A stretch of 8,198 bases of DNA from DASVUC01 sp036387255 (GTDB lineage Bacteria > Planctomycetota > Phycisphaerae > Tepidisphaerales > Tepidisphaeraceae): positions 1 through 8,198 of the forward strand of contig DASVUC010000222.1 of the NCBI GenBank assembly GCA_036387255.1, written 5' to 3'. Positions 1 through 7,106 of the stretch are shown one piece after another (the stretch's first letter is position 1; every line of letters starts with the position of its first letter). A program made the translations under genes and the position numbers. The notes below the pieces were generated by a model. That model saw only the letters and a list, made by a program, of their open reading frames with translations, was not told the origin of the DNA and made no database searches.

Positions 1-51
1 AAATGTCGAATCATCATCCACCACCAGGATCTTCAGCTTCGCTTCGTTCAT
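1..51 (-). CDS. Response regulator, receiver domain N-terminus (partial, RegA/PrrA-like by context)
   Basis: Only the first 17 codons lie in the window; the gene continues past position 1. The reading MNEAKLKILVVDDDSTF is the classic beginning of a CheY-like receiver domain: a beta-1 strand (KILVV) followed by the acidic DDD cluster that binds Mg2+ next to the phospho-acceptor Asp. The ATG is at 51-49, with a GGAAGG purine stretch just upstream and a GGAG slightly further off. It overlaps the 3' end of the sensor kinase gene by 38 nt in another frame, so the two are almost certainly cotranscribed and translationally coupled. Because the kinase is RegB-like, the regulator is probably a RegA/PrrA-type factor (receiver plus Fis-type helix-turn-helix) that takes its phosphate. 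The DNA-binding part is outside the window, so this assignment is inference. Confidence 0.82.
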   Translation of the reverse strand, partial: MNEAKLKILVVDDDSTF

Positions 52-1381
52 CGCCTTCCGGTATCTCCAGCGTCGATCGCGTTCCTTTCCCCTCCTGCGA
101 TTGTAACTCAAACTTTCCGCCGTATCGCTCCGCCACCAGGCGAACCAGGAATAGTCCCAGGCCCATTCCTTTCCCCGGCGGCTTGGTCGTAAAGAACGGC
201 TGCCCAGCCCGGCGCAGCACGTCATCGCTCATTCCAACCCCCTGATCCTCAACCGTAAAAACGTTGCGCCCATCGTTCTTATAGATAGACAGCGCGATCT
301 TCCGCTCCGTCGGCGTGGCATCCAGCGCGTTGCGCACCAGCACGCCCACCGACTGCTGAATCGCCCGCATCGGCCCTGTCACCTTCTTGATTGCCGGATC
401 GCGCTTCACCTCCAGCCGAGTGCTCTCCTCATCCATCAAATCCGCCCGCACCAGTTCGATCAGATCATCCAGCTCCACCGTCGTCGACTTCTGATGCAGA
501 TCCTCCACGATGTCCACGCGCATCCGATCCAAGATTGCGCGGCACCGGTTCACCTCCTGGCGAATCAGCCGAGCGTCGTCGGTCATTGCTTCCCCAGCCT
601 CGCCGCGCTCAGATGCGAGCTCCAACTCCTTCGCAATCACCGCAATCGTCCCCAGCGGCGTCCCCAGCTCGTGCGCCGCGCCCGCCGCCAGCGTCGTCAA
701 TGACGCAAGCTGCTCCGTCCGCGCCGATCGCTCGCGCATGCCGGTCAGCTCATGCTCGCGATCCCGCAGCGACCGCGTCACTCGACCCACGAAGTATCCA
801 ATCAGCACCGCCACCAGCGCAAACGAACTCCACTCCCCCAGCCGCTCCACATTTCGCGGCAGCGGCTCCCCCGTCGTCAGCGGCTCATGCTTGAACAGCA
901 GCAACGCAAAAGATGCGCACGCAATTCCGACCAGCAGCCAAGTCCACCACGGCCGCAGCACCGCCACCGACATCACGATGTGTACGATGTACAGCGTCGC
1001 AAACGGATTATCCGTCCCCCCCGAAAAATAAAGCAGCGCCGTCAGCAGCGAGACATCCAGCAGCAGCACGCCCGGCACCAGCCACTCCCGCGCCAGCCGC
1101 GCCCACATCAACTGCACGATTGCCGCATTCGAGAGCAGCGTGAGAAGAATCACCGCCCCGATCGGCGTCACCGCAATCTTCAGCCCCAGCACCTCATGCG
1201 CTACAATGGTCGCTAAAACCTGCCCCGCCACCGCCAGCCAGCGCAACCGCACCAGCCAGGTTAGAACGATCTCCGGCTCCCTCCGATCCCGCAAAACCCC
1301 AGACGATTTCTTCGCAAATGATTTCTCCACAGCCCCAATCTTAACATCGTCATTTGCGCGCAAAAGAAAGCCCACGGCCAT
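14..1381 (-). CDS. RegB/PrrB-type redox-sensing membrane histidine kinase
   Basis: A 455-residue sensor kinase. Residues 40-200 hold about six membrane segments; residues 205-290 form the dimerisation/phospho-acceptor region and residues 300-440 the ATPase domain. The H box is AAHELGTPLGTIAVIAKEL with phospho-acceptor His237. The ATPase has an N box with Asn351, a G1 box DQGVG (379-383), an F box PFFTTK (395-400) and a G2 box GKGMGLG (403-409). Two RegB hallmarks are visible: GGTDNPF at 121-127 fits the quinone-associated GGxxNPF motif between membrane helices, and Cys280 in NRCRAIL matches the redox-active cysteine of RegB (Cys265 in Rhodobacter). In that family the kinase senses the quinone pool and phosphorylates RegA. 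A GGGAGG sits 8 nt before the ATG, but that ATG is the loop of a strong hairpin (1370-1390), so the start is uncertain; GTG at 1330 (residue 18) is an alternative that keeps all membrane helices. The family call is strong; the actual signal sensed is inferred. Confidence 0.93.
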   Translation of the reverse strand: MAVGFLLRANDDVKIGAVEKSFAKKSSGVLRDRREPEIVLTWLVRLRWLAVAGQVLATIVAHEVLGLKIAVTPIGAVILLTLLSNAAIVQLMWARLAREWLVPGVLLLDVSLLTALLYFSGGTDNPFATLYIVHIVMSVAVLRPWWTWLLVGIACASFALLLFKHEPLTTGEPLPRNVERLGEWSSFALVAVLIGYFVGRVTRSLRDREHELTGMRERSARTEQLASLTTLAAGAAHELGTPLGTIAVIAKELELASERGEAGEAMTDDARLIRQEVNRCRAILDRMRVDIVEDLHQKSTTVELDDLIELVRADLMDEESTRLEVKRDPAIKKVTGPMRAIQQSVGVLVRNALDATPTERKIALSIYKNDGRNVFTVEDQGVGMSDDVLRRAGQPFFTTKPPGKGMGLGLFLVRLVAERYGGKFELQSQEGKGTRSTLEIPEGDERSEAEDPGGG

Positions 1382-1390
1382 GCCGTGGGC
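1370..1390 (-). terminator. Hairpin with T-rich tail; its loop is the ATG of the kinase gene
   Basis: Arms GCCCACGGC and GCCGTGGGC form a perfect 9-bp, G/C-rich stem around a 3-nt loop. On the minus strand it is followed by CTTTCTTTTG, as expected for an intrinsic terminator of the upstream membrane-protein gene (stop at 1423-1425). On the plus strand it is followed by CTCCCGATCT, so only the minus-strand reading looks like a terminator. The loop is exactly the ATG (1381-1379) of the kinase frame and a GGGAGG abuts the stem, so it could instead hide or present the kinase start. The T tract is broken by a C, so termination efficiency is unknown. Confidence 0.6.
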
Positions 1391-1422
1391 CTCCCGATCT
1401 GCTTCAGCGTCTCATTCAGAGC

Positions 1423-1935
1423 CTAGCGAGGCTCCGCATAGTTTTCCGCATCGTCCTGATCGCCCACCGGACAAGTCATCGCCCGACCACTGGGCCAGAA
1501 CGGAATGAACAACATGAACGCCACCAGCGCCGGAAGTAGATTCGGCAGCAGCGACTGCGTCACCAGACATCCCACCAGCGCCGCGATCCCGCCGATCTCC
1601 ATGGTCAGCCAAACGCTCAGCATGCCCCGGAGGTAATGCCCCGGCGAAACACATTTCCCTTTCCAATATGCCTTGAACTCCCGGCTCCGCAGGAAGAACG
1701 ACGCCGGTACCCCGATCGCAAGATATGCCATCGTGCACAAGAACCACCGCTGCGCGAGACTCTGGTCGATTGGCGTAGCTTCATCGTCGATGAACCGCCA
1801 CATCACGAACAGGAACATCACCGCGGGAATAGCCATCAGGATCAACCAACTACACCACGCCAACCGGAGCGCCTGACTCCGCGTGAGGACCGAACGCGCA
1901 TCTGCTTGCACAGGCATCGCTGCAATCGTGGCCAT
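1423..1935 (-). CDS. Four-helix integral membrane protein, function unknown
   Basis: A 170-residue protein that I do not recognise. Hydrophobic stretches at about 26-47, 62-82, 101-126 and 129-147 predict four membrane helices. A charged linker (RSREFKAYWKGKCVSPGHY) lies between helices 2 and 3, and the hydrophilic tail ends in DQDDAENYAEPR. There is no signal peptide, known catalytic motif or metal site. Cys28, Cys67, Cys95, Cys123 and Cys155 are scattered without a CxxC pair. The start is well supported: AGGAGG lies 4 nt before the ATG. It is separated by 106 nt from the gene above and followed by a terminator-like hairpin, so it may be its own transcription unit. Its position directly before a RegB-like kinase gives no firm functional clue. 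Confidence 0.8.
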   Translation of the reverse strand: MATIAAMPVQADARSVLTRSQALRLAWCSWLILMAIPAVMFLFVMWRFIDDEATPIDQSLAQRWFLCTMAYLAIGVPASFFLRSREFKAYWKGKCVSPGHYLRGMLSVWLTMEIGGIAALVGCLVTQSLLPNLLPALVAFMLFIPFWPSGRAMTCPVGDQDDAENYAEPR

Positions 1936-2041
1936 GTAGCCTCCTATCGCTCAGTTGCCAAACCCGGGCCGCCGCGCGACCCGCAAAAGACGTGTGCACA
2001 AAGCATGCCTTACCCCCTTCGCAAGATCAAGAACAATCCTC
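1936..2041 (-). other. Intergenic gap with no convincing signal beyond the downstream ribosome site
   Basis: This 106-nt gap holds the AGGAGG ribosome-binding site of the four-helix membrane protein at its downstream end. A promoter for that gene would have to lie here if the hairpin-bounded gene is transcribed alone, but I could not pick out a good -35/-10 pair. A possible TTGATC with a CATGCT 17 nt further on is a poor match. The small palindromes GCATGC and GTGCAC occur near 2000. No terminator for the upstream gene is visible, so read-through from it is also possible. Confidence 0.4.
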
Positions 2042-2725
2042 CTAATTGGTTGATTTAACTGAGCTTGTGAAAGGTGTAACAAAGAGTAAAAAGTCTTTTG
2101 GCACCGGCTCCCCCCGATCCCCGCCCACCCGCGGCAGCGAACGCTCCACCCACCCGCGCTCAACTCCTTTGGCCCCAAACGTTAACACCGTCCACTGCAC
2201 GGTCTTCGGCGGACGCATCGCCCCGTTCTCCCCCAACTCCTCCCGAACCAAACTCGGCACTTCCACCTGCTCCCCTCTCAAATCCTCCGCAACCTGCACA
2301 TTTTCCCCCACCTTCTGCCCCAAATGCAGGAACCAAGCCTCGTGCTGATCCTTCTGACGCACATCCCATACAATCGCTGTCACAACTGTCGCGTTCCCAT
2401 CCTGCCGAACGTTAATGAGTTGCACTGTCCGCCTCTCCGACATCACCGGCAACCCCGCGGCATCCCGCGCCATCGGCCCCGTTACGCCGCGCAATTTCAT
2501 CACCTCGCGCACCCATGCATCCGTATGCGATGGAAACACCCGCTCCATCCCCGGCGGTGTTTCCCCCGGCACCATGACCGCCACCGTACGCCGCACGCTC
2601 TCCGGCATCCAGGCATTGCGCAGCGACGGCCGCATCCGCTTCTTCACCAGCAGCACCGCCCCCGGCGCCAAAAGCGCCAGCACCACCCCCAGCACAATCA
2701 GGTTCAGCTTCGTCTCGCGCGACAT
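2042..2725 (-). CDS. Single-pass membrane-anchored protein, function unknown
   Basis: A 227-residue protein of unknown function. After MSRETKLN comes one hydrophobic helix (about residues 8-27, LIVLGVVLALLAPGAVLLV), then the basic KKRMRP and a soluble region to the C-terminus with alternating beta-like strands (for example RTVQLINVRQ, TVVTAIVWDV, TVQWTVLTFG). There is no lipobox and no enzyme motif. The basic residues straight after the helix may hold the soluble part in the cytoplasm, but this is not certain. I chose ATG 2725 because it leaves a 10-nt gap after the glutaminase-like gene and gives a clean N-terminal anchor. An in-frame ATG at 2776 would add 17 arginine-rich residues that merely re-read the end of the upstream gene. 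Neither start has a strong ribosome site. The tight spacing suggests cotranscription, and perhaps shared function, with the secreted protein upstream. Confidence 0.75.
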   Translation of the reverse strand: MSRETKLNLIVLGVVLALLAPGAVLLVKKRMRPSLRNAWMPESVRRTVAVMVPGETPPGMERVFPSHTDAWVREVMKLRGVTGPMARDAAGLPVMSERRTVQLINVRQDGNATVVTAIVWDVRQKDQHEAWFLHLGQKVGENVQVAEDLRGEQVEVPSLVREELGENGAMRPPKTVQWTVLTFGAKGVERGWVERSLPRVGGDRGEPVPKDFLLFVTPFTSSVKSTN

Positions 2726-2735
2726 CACGCCAATG

Positions 2736-5135
2736 TTATCGCGACCGATCCGCCCATTTCTTCCAAACCTTCTCATCCGTCAGCAGGCGCATGTACACGC
2801 CCCCAATCACCGGCCGCGTGTGCAGCCACGCCTCCGCACTCTTCGTCATGTACAAATCCGAGAACGGCACCCGCGTCTGCGACTCCGCCATGAACTTCCC
2901 GATCGGGTTGATCAACTCTTCGAACTGCTCCTTCGAATCGCTCATCGACGCCGTCCACACCAGCCAGTCCGTCTTCGTCAAGCTCTTGCGCGAATCCAGC
3001 GGCACCCCATACGGATCCTGCTTCGTCTGGTAGAACTTCAACTCCCGCGCAATCACGTCCTTGGGAAACAAGTTCAGCCCCAGCACCTGATCCCACACAA
3101 GATTGTATTTTTGGCTCCACGTGCCCGGCTTGTCGAACGCCAGCTTCGAATGTCCTCCATCATCCGCCTGCTCCACCCACTTCTTCGCCATCCCCTCCGC
3201 CAGCTTGCGATACGCGCTGGCTTCATCCTTCTTGCCCGTCATTTCGCACATCATCCCATACGCGCCCAGCGACACGATCGTCTTCGCCGACAGGTTCACG
3301 TTGTGCGCCAGGTGCCCCATGAAGTCATCCGTGCACAACTGGTTCTCCGGATCAAATCCTTTGTTGCGCAGATAAGCCGCCCACTTCGTCAGCGCATCCC
3401 AGTGTTTCACTGCGTAATCCGCATTCCCCCGAGCCTTCGCCACCGCCGCGGTCATGAGGATCATGTTGCCGGATTCCTCCACCGGCATCTGGTTCTCCTC
3501 AGTCTTCTCACCGCCGCCGTACACCTGTCCGTTCGCCTTGGGATACGTACCCAAATCGTGCGGCGCAAAGTCAAACTTCCACCGCGCGCTCTCCGCGTAA
3601 TCAAACACCGGCGTCAGGTTCGCCTCCAGCAGCGACGGATTCAGCAGCACCAGGATCGGACAAAACGGGTAATGCACGTCCACCGTCGCGATGCACCCGT
3701 TGGACGTGTTCTCCTTCGGGAACATCAGTACCCGTCCCTGCTCATCCGCCGCCAGCCCACATCCCGCAATCGCCTGTCGATACGCCAGGGCGCCGATCCG
3801 CCCGTACGTTTCCCCGCCCGCGTTTCGCAGATCGTCCATGAACTCCGCATCAAACTTTGAGCACCGCTCCTTCACCCGCTCGTATTCGTCCTTCGCGCGC
3901 GAAACGAGATCTTCCACGCTGTCAAAGTTCTTCCTCCAGTAAGGCCGAAGCCTCTTCCCCATCAGCTCAATCGCATACACCTCATCCAACCCAACCATCG
4001 CGGTGTGCGTAGTGATCTTCTGGTCCACCTCAAACTTCAGCGGGAAGCCTTCGGATGCAACGAACGCATACCCCCAATCGATCGCCACCCGGTCCCCCGC
4101 GCGCCCAAGCACCTTTTGCTCGCCAGGCCCGCGCTTCGTCACCTTCAGCCCCGCCACGGTCGAATCCGTCACCACCGACTCGCCGCCGCCGATGGTCCGC
4201 CCGTCGTTCAGCTCCAGCTCCACCTGGTGCGTCTTCTCATCCGTGCTCGAAATCTCCCAGGTGACGTACGTGATCGGCCGAGCCAGCAGCTCCACATCAT
4301 CCAGCAGCGCGGGCGTTAAAAACGTCATCCCCACCTTCACCCCTCCGCCAGCAAACTGATACACCGTCTTCGTCGGCGAAACCTCCACCGACGTCTGCTC
4401 CATCTTCGCGGCCTTGGTCTGCCCCATCAGGAGATACGTCTGCCCATCAACCCTGATCGTGGACAACAGATCCTCGCGCTTCCCCGTCCAATGCCGAGGC
4501 GAATCGTCGCCCAGCTCATCTCGAAACGACCAGATGCTCAAGTAAGGATCATGCACCACCAGCGGCACGGCCGGGGGGTAGTACTGCCCGTTCGCCAGCT
4601 TCTCCTCCCGCACCAGCGAAGCATCGATAAACTGCCCGCCCTTCGTCTGGTGACAGTGCACCGCCATCACATTCTTCTCCCCCGCGCGCAGCGCCTTCAG
4701 CGCCTCCGGCGCGATCACAAAGGCGCGGTACGAGTCGACATAACCCGGCTCCTTCACCGCGAGGATGCCGTTGATGTACACCTCCGCATCCTCATCGTGA
4801 TGCATCAGCAGCTTGATGTTCTCCGAGCTCTTCTCCTCCCAAACGAACTCCCGCCGCATCCAGATGTCCGATGTGTTCCAGTGCGTCCCCACGCGCGCTC
4901 CCGGCGTGTCGTTCACGCCAAAACCGCCGCGCCCTTGCTTCCACGGGCCGTCATCAAAGTCCGGCTTCTCCCAACCCTCCGCCGGCTTCTCGGTGGTGTA
5001 CTTCCAGTTGACAACGCCATCGACCTTCCACCCCGCGGCCGCACGTCGCATCGGCCGCCCCAAAATCGGCTCCGCCCCCTCCGCAACCACCGCCCCCAAA
5101 ACCATCGCCAACACGAGCAAGAGAATCTGTCGCAT
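2736..5135 (-). CDS. Exported glutaminase-A-like protein (DUF4964/DUF5127/DUF4965/DUF1793) with N-terminal galactose-binding-like domain
   Basis: A 799-residue exported protein. Residues 1-20 (MRQILLLVLAMVLGAVVAEG) form a signal peptide. Residues about 28-176 look like a beta-sandwich sugar-binding module of the type attached to glycosidases (IWMRREFVW, DEDAEVYINGILA, GEKNVMAVHCHQ). Then come a DUF4964-like block (PLVVHDPYLSIWSF, about 180-240), a DUF5127-like beta region (about 255-420), and the DUF4965/DUF1793 helical part (about 430-795) with SNGCIATVDVHYPFCPILVL, FAPHDLGTYP, MPVEESGNMIL and GHLAHNVNLSAKTI. Fungal relatives (GtaA) are secreted glutaminases that deamidate L-glutamine. Bacterial members are mostly untested, and the helical-barrel fold together with the sugar-binding module leaves a glycan-active role open. 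AGGGAG lies 4 nt before ATG 5135. A frame extension to TTG 5234 is arginine-rich and crosses an intergenic hairpin, so it was rejected. Family membership is secure; substrate is inference. Confidence 0.92.
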   Translation of the reverse strand: MRQILLLVLAMVLGAVVAEGAEPILGRPMRRAAAGWKVDGVVNWKYTTEKPAEGWEKPDFDDGPWKQGRGGFGVNDTPGARVGTHWNTSDIWMRREFVWEEKSSENIKLLMHHDEDAEVYINGILAVKEPGYVDSYRAFVIAPEALKALRAGEKNVMAVHCHQTKGGQFIDASLVREEKLANGQYYPPAVPLVVHDPYLSIWSFRDELGDDSPRHWTGKREDLLSTIRVDGQTYLLMGQTKAAKMEQTSVEVSPTKTVYQFAGGGVKVGMTFLTPALLDDVELLARPITYVTWEISSTDEKTHQVELELNDGRTIGGGESVVTDSTVAGLKVTKRGPGEQKVLGRAGDRVAIDWGYAFVASEGFPLKFEVDQKITTHTAMVGLDEVYAIELMGKRLRPYWRKNFDSVEDLVSRAKDEYERVKERCSKFDAEFMDDLRNAGGETYGRIGALAYRQAIAGCGLAADEQGRVLMFPKENTSNGCIATVDVHYPFCPILVLLNPSLLEANLTPVFDYAESARWKFDFAPHDLGTYPKANGQVYGGGEKTEENQMPVEESGNMILMTAAVAKARGNADYAVKHWDALTKWAAYLRNKGFDPENQLCTDDFMGHLAHNVNLSAKTIVSLGAYGMMCEMTGKKDEASAYRKLAEGMAKKWVEQADDGGHSKLAFDKPGTWSQKYNLVWDQVLGLNLFPKDVIARELKFYQTKQDPYGVPLDSRKSLTKTDWLVWTASMSDSKEQFEELINPIGKFMAESQTRVPFSDLYMTKSAEAWLHTRPVIGGVYMRLLTDEKVWKKWADRSR

Positions 5136-5237
5136 CGCTCTCCCTACCCAAACCACGATCCCCCGTTGACACAACTCTTCCGCACGACGCTCCCCCTTAG
5201 CCGCGACGCTACGCGTCGCGCGTCTACACCCCAATGC
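5136..5237 (-). other. Intergenic gap with a perfect hairpin
   Basis: A 102-nt gap between the glycosyltransferase stop and the start of the exported protein. It contains the 8-bp hairpin at 5202-5220 and, at its downstream end, the AGGGAG ribosome-binding site for ATG 5135. I see no convincing promoter. The gap is long enough for a promoter, so the exported protein may start a new transcription unit. Confidence 0.5.
5202..5220. repeat. REP-like perfect hairpin between genes
   Basis: Arms CGCGACGC and GCGTCGCG form a perfect 8-bp stem around a 3-nt loop (TAC on the plus strand). No T-run follows on the minus strand (GCTAAGGGGG comes next), so it is unlikely to be an intrinsic terminator. It could be a repetitive extragenic palindrome or a processing or stabilising structure in the intercistronic mRNA. 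Only one copy is in the window, so calling it a repeat family is inference. Confidence 0.5.
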
Positions 5238-7106
5238 TCACCCCCACGGATGCTCATTCTTCGGCGACCCCTCCGCCGCCGGTCGCGGCTTTCCATCCGG
5301 CCCATTCGGCGTCGGCCGATACTTCGGCCAGTAGAACGCCTTCCCATTCCGCATCCGGTCCAAGTCATACACCAGCATCGAATGCCCCAGCACCGCATCC
5401 GGCTCCTGATCCCTCAAAACCCGAAACGGATCCGATCGCTCATAAACCCCCGCCACCGGGACAGGACTGATGATCAGCACCCCCTCCCGAGGCAACGGAT
5501 CCCCGCGATCTAAAACCGTCGCCACATCCCCAACCCGCTTCTTCACATTGAACAGCCGATCCGGCCCCCACCCAAAATCACGCACAAAAACTTTTCTATT
5601 CGGATGCGCCACAATCCATTTCCGCGCATCCTTCAATCCCTGTCCCCAATCCACATTGCTATCCGAGATCTGAAGGTAAGGCTTGTACCGCGGCCAATTG
5701 ATGTAGCAGAAGTAATCCGGGTGATACGACAGCACATGACCCGCCGCCACGACAACCGAGCACCACATCCCCACTTTCCAAGCCGTCGCCTGGAGCAGCG
5801 CCACCCGTGACGCCATAAGCAGCGTGAAAATATAACAAGGCAGGAAATGTCTCCACCCGATGTTGATCTTGCTCGTGATCATCAAGATCCCCCACGCCAC
5901 CATCGGAATCACCAAGCCCCACTCCTGCCAGCGAAACGGCGCCTTCCAATAGGAAAAGATCGCCAGCAGCAAAATCCCCGCGATCCCAACCGGCACCTTG
6001 TAGTAAGCGACGACCGGGAAGTAGTACCACCGCGAATTCCGCTTCTTCATCTTCTCGCCGAACAGAAATCCTTCGTGCCCACCCTGCGAATGATTGTGCC
6101 CCTCCAGAAACGAACCAATGTAGATCGAAGCCGGCATCTTCCGATCCAGCAGCTTCGCCAGCCCCGGATGCGACTCCGCCCACCCCAGCGGAAACGGCGG
6201 CTTACCATAATCAAAAAAGCACAACGCCCAGATCACCAGGAAGCAGATGATGGGCGCCGCCACCAGCATCCCCACCCGTCGCGCCGCGACGCCCCTCCAA
6301 CTCTCGCCCAGCCATCCCTCCCTCCAAGGCTTCACCACCCACCACATCACCCCCATCACAAATGCCACGCCCGGCAGGATCACCGCCGTGTGCTTCAACA
6401 TCAGCGCAATTGCCGTAGCGACGCTCCCAACCACCAGCCACCACACTCCCTCTCCCGTACCCGGGAGAGGGCGGGGGTGAGGGTGTAGCTCTTCTTCGCT
6501 GGTTCGATTTCTCCCAGTAACTTCAAAAAACCTCCACCAACACCAACACCCAATCACAATCCCCTCCACCCCCAAAACATCCAGCGTCGGCAGCGGCAAA
6601 TGGCCCGCAATCGTCGGCTCAATCAGCACCAGCCCAACCGCCAACCACCCCGCCCCCACCCCATAAACCCTCCTCACCCAGTTAAAGATGATGGCAGCAC
6701 AAGGCAGAAACAGCAGCGCCTTCCACAGCGCGATCGCCAGCAGAATCCCATCCGCACTCACCCGATACCCCCAAAGCCCACTGTCAATCTTCAACCCCCG
6801 AGGCCAGCATCCCAAAAACGCCAGCGGCAACGCACTCAGCCCCTCCCCCAGCGGCGGATCATTCAACGGCAGGTTCGTCACCTCCCCATCAAAATGCCGC
6901 TTCAAATAGTGAATGCCGCGACGCAGGTGATACTCATCATCCACCCGCTCACTCTGCGACCAGGAGATCATCGCCGACCGCGGAAAAACCACCGCCGTCA
7001 CCAGCAACATTGCCAGCCAGAAATGGCTATCCGCCCACGCAAAGCGCCGCTGCGCGCCCCGCTCCAACCGCACCCCCAGGTCATTTTGCGCTTTGGTCAG
7101 CATCAT
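5238..7106 (-). CDS. GT39/ArnT-like (GT-C fold) membrane glycosyltransferase
   Basis: A 622-residue polytopic protein of the dolichyl/polyprenyl-phosphate sugar:protein mannosyltransferase and ArnT group, which moves a sugar from a polyprenyl-phosphate donor onto an acceptor at the outer face of the inner membrane. Visible family marks: the acidic loop ERVDDEYH (53-60) after the first helix, where the catalytic Asp of GT-C enzymes lies; NDPPLGEGLSALPL (82-95); EPTIAGHLPLPTLDV (163-177); WYYFPVVAYYKVP (360-372); NIGWRHFLP (415-423); and YHPDYFCYINW with DSNVDWGQGLK (461-492). About ten membrane helices precede a soluble C-terminal domain. ATG 7106 overlaps the upstream TGA as TGATG, with GGAAG 5 nt before it, indicating coupling. 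A GTG at 7133 lacks a ribosome site. An in-frame palindromic element encodes about residues 207-220 (HPHPRPLPGTGEGV) in a loop between two helices. Donor and acceptor cannot be told from the sequence. Confidence 0.9.
   Translation of the reverse strand: MMLTKAQNDLGVRLERGAQRRFAWADSHFWLAMLLVTAVVFPRSAMISWSQSERVDDEYHLRRGIHYLKRHFDGEVTNLPLNDPPLGEGLSALPLAFLGCWPRGLKIDSGLWGYRVSADGILLAIALWKALLFLPCAAIIFNWVRRVYGVGAGWLAVGLVLIEPTIAGHLPLPTLDVLGVEGIVIGCWCWWRFFEVTGRNRTSEEELHPHPRPLPGTGEGVWWLVVGSVATAIALMLKHTAVILPGVAFVMGVMWWVVKPWREGWLGESWRGVAARRVGMLVAAPIICFLVIWALCFFDYGKPPFPLGWAESHPGLAKLLDRKMPASIYIGSFLEGHNHSQGGHEGFLFGEKMKKRNSRWYYFPVVAYYKVPVGIAGILLLAIFSYWKAPFRWQEWGLVIPMVAWGILMITSKINIGWRHFLPCYIFTLLMASRVALLQATAWKVGMWCSVVVAAGHVLSYHPDYFCYINWPRYKPYLQISDSNVDWGQGLKDARKWIVAHPNRKVFVRDFGWGPDRLFNVKKRVGDVATVLDRGDPLPREGVLIISPVPVAGVYERSDPFRVLRDQEPDAVLGHSMLVYDLDRMRNGKAFYWPKYRPTPNGPDGKPRPAAEGSPKNEHPWG
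6448..6483 (-). repeat. Translated palindromic element, copy 1
   Basis: On the plus strand, CCCTCTCCCG and CGGGAGAGGG form a 10-bp stem around TACC, followed by a G-rich tail ending in GGTGAGGG. It lies inside the glycosyltransferase gene and is read as HPRPLPGTGEG. The insert falls in a hydrophilic loop (RNRTSEEEL... then VWWLVVGS) between two membrane helices, a site likely to tolerate extra residues. All three frames of the sense (minus) strand are free of stops across the element. Confidence 0.85.

Noticed and set aside
2726..2776. ATG 2776 as start of the anchored protein
   Set aside because: The extra 17 residues (RRFGRNGRIGRDN...) are an out-of-frame reading of the upstream gene's end. 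ATG 2725 gives a compact operon gap and a clean N-terminal helix.
2415..3860. Long plus-strand open frame (481 codons) opposite the glutaminase-like gene
   Set aside because: It is rich in Arg, His, Pro and Leu with no domain, and lies opposite a gene with clear family motifs. It is the expected antisense by-product of G/C-ending codons.
5136..5234. N-terminal extension of the glutaminase-like protein to a TTG at 5234
   Set aside because: The added 33 residues are basic, run through the intergenic hairpin and would bury the signal peptide. ATG 5135 has a good AGGGAG site.
4491..5513. Plus-strand open frame of 340 codons
   Set aside because: Arg/His/Pro-rich composition, spans the boundary of two well-supported minus-strand genes, and has no recognisable protein feature.
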